Assembly (NCBI GenBank): GCA_934635045.1
Contig: CAKTZA010000001.1
Coordinates: 1-64,000 of the forward strand
Origin: an uncultured Kiritimatiellota bacterium
GTDB lineage: Bacteria; Verrucomicrobiota; Kiritimatiellia; RFP12; UBA1067
Direction of reading: 5' to 3'
DNA: 64,000 bases
Notes under the pieces: model-generated
Told to the model about the DNA's origin: nothing
Seen by the model: the letters and a program-made list of their open reading frames with translations, nothing else
Database searches by the model: none
Shown here: positions 62,897-64,000 of the stretch, piece after piece
Numbering within the stretch: the first letter of the stretch is position 1
How the letters are laid out: every line of letters starts with the position of its first letter
Position numbers and translations under genes: made by a program

Positions 62897-64000
62897 CTAT
62901 TTCCGACAGGCCTTGAGCAGCGAATGGATGCGCCAGGATTCCGGATCGGATGGCGTCAGCGCTCCAGCCGGACCTGCCAGCGAGCTCTCGATGCGATCCA
63001 CGTACCGCTTGACCGCCATGTTCTCGTAGAACACCTTTTCGGGCGTCTCCCCCCAGATCCAGAATTCGCCCTTTGTGTAAAGGCGCATCCATCCATAGCC
63101 GAGCGATGACTTGTGCGCGATCCTGTATTCGCTGACTGCGGCGCGCGTCTCCGGGACGTTCCGCTCAAACATCCGCATCACGAGCACCGCCTGTCGGGCC
63201 ACGCACGTCAGGTCCTCGAACCGCCGCCTGGCTTCGCCTCGCAATCCAGACGCATCATACCCTTCGAGAATCGCAAGGTCAGCCTCAAGTTCGGCAACCG
63301 TGTGAAGCCTGTGGACGACCCGCGAAAAATGGCTGTCGTCAAGGAACTCGATGTCGTTGTCGCGGAGATACGCGCGAAGATTCGGCCACTCGCGATCACA
63401 TCGTGCCCGAACGTTTGCGTAATAGCGTTTCACCGCATCCTTTGCGGCCCCGAACCGTTCACACCACATCCTCTCTATCTCGTCAAACGAGGATTGCGGC
63501 CTTGTGCACAGCATGACGGCGGCAAACTCGCTGAACTGTTGGGACGGAAATCCGGCGCTGCGGTCATAGTCATCGCCAAGGGAGCCCAAGGATCTCAGCC
63601 TGTGGTGGACATCGCACATGTACCGCTCAAGCCCCGTCGGCAATGCGCTGCGTATGCACAGGAAGTTCGGGCGGTTGTAGAAATGCCGCGCACCGGCCAC
63701 CTTCCACCCGGCAATGTCTGCCGACGGATCTTCGTCGTGCAGCGTCGGCACGTAGCTGAAGATCATGTTCTCCGGATGGGCGACTCTTGCGCGACGCGGC
63801 GGGCGGCGCGTCGCGCTATACAGGAACACGGCCACCTTGACGTCCGGGCGCAGCTCCCTCGCCTTGGCGGCAAGCCGGTTCCAGAAAGCCACGTAGCGGT
63901 CTGACTTGTTGAGGCAGAACGGCTCCCCCGCCACCGGCGAGTCGAGCGCGACGCATCCATCGCACCTGCAAAATCCACCGTCACCATCGTTCTCGCCGGC
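62897..64000 (-). CDS. DUF4838-domain protein, C-terminal part (runs off the window)
   Basis: The last ~367 codons of a DUF4838 protein; the 5' end lies beyond 64000. The cysteine-rich signature ENDGDGGFCRCDGC followed by SDRYVAFWNRLAAKARELRP and KVAVFLYSATRRPP is typical of this TIM-barrel-like domain, which accompanies glycosidase and hexosaminidase-like modules in PVC and Bacteroidota genomes. The C-terminal ~120 residues are helical. It ends LLKACRK. Role in glycan degradation is inferred. Confidence 0.8.
   Translation of the reverse strand, partial: AGENDGDGGFCRCDGCVALDSPVAGEPFCLNKSDRYVAFWNRLAAKARELRPDVKVAVFLYSATRRPPRRARVAHPENMIFSYVPTLHDEDPSADIAGWKVAGARHFYNRPNFLCIRSALPTGLERYMCDVHHRLRSLGSLGDDYDRSAGFPSQQFSEFAAVMLCTRPQSSFDEIERMWCERFGAAKDAVKRYYANVRARCDREWPNLRAYLRDNDIEFLDDSHFSRVVHRLHTVAELEADLAILEGYDASGLRGEARRRFEDLTCVARQAVLVMRMFERNVPETRAAVSEYRIAHKSSLGYGWMRLYTKGEFWIWGETPEKVFYENMAVKRYVDRIESSLAGPAGALTPSDPESWRIHSLLKACRK

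Overview
The window is GC-rich, almost wholly coding chromosomal DNA from an uncultured gut- or sediment-type bacterium. I infer the Kiritimatiellae (Verrucomicrobiota, PVC group). The signs are many very large multi-domain secreted glycoside hydrolases, secreted SUMF1/formylglycine-enzyme-like proteins in tandem, DUF4838 and passenger-like beta-helix proteins, a desulfoferrodoxin (anaerobe), and Gram-negative envelope genes (TolC-type lipoprotein, outer-membrane barrel). No rRNA, tRNA or CRISPR array was recognised.

Layout. 0-4.5 kb (minus strand): comM, hom (homoserine dehydrogenase) and a CBS-containing Mn-dependent pyrophosphatase. 4.5-11.1 kb: a 1436-aa GH29-containing chimera and a secreted beta-helix protein whose 5' end carries a 15-G tract that now puts it out of frame. 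11.1-16 kb: a decayed region with a GH78 C-terminal fragment, a twice-frameshifted Cthe_2159-type protein, a deleted GH2 gene with a T9G10 tract nearby, an intact desulfoferrodoxin, a YoeB-toxin tail, an IS66 transposase remnant and a 183-bp element with 20-bp terminal inverted repeats. 16-23.7 kb: a minus-strand operon of a 1624-aa GH42-like enzyme and two SUMF1-domain proteins. 23.7-28.7 kb: two CorC/HlyC membrane proteins, pssA, infC (apparently starting at AUC) and a TolC-like factor. 29.3-42.5 kb (plus strand): an AraC regulator followed by a tightly packed catabolic operon: Na+/solute symporter, NanA/DapA-type lyase, GH42-like enzyme, GH78-like rhamnosidase, and a GH42-like plus GHL10-like enzyme. 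42.6-46.2 kb: a large glycine-rich surface protein. 46.5-50.1 kb: a GH3-GH13 fusion enzyme. 50.2-64 kb: housekeeping and envelope genes (amidase, MscS, class II aldolase, mnmA, proA, barrel protein, Fic, manC-type nucleotidyltransferase, vWA protein, AEC transporter, a histidine-phosphatase/HAD fusion), then a broken SUMF1 gene with a 16-G tract and a DUF4838 protein running off the end.

Two patterns cut across the window. First, promoters are dominated by an extended -10 of the form TTTGGTATAATACGC, usually without a visible -35. In at least seven genes the -10 hexamer ends only 6-9 nt before the start codon, which predicts leaderless mRNAs. Second, genes for secreted proteins have unstable 5' ends: poly-G tracts of 15 and 16 in two reading frames, and 15-bp tandem duplications that copy the Shine-Dalgarno/start region of two other genes. 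The AraC-symporter-lyase-hydrolase operon looks like a glycan utilisation locus: extracytoplasmic hydrolases release sugars, the symporter imports a product, and the lyase cleaves a 2-keto-3-deoxy or sialic-type acid. The exact substrate is not determined.
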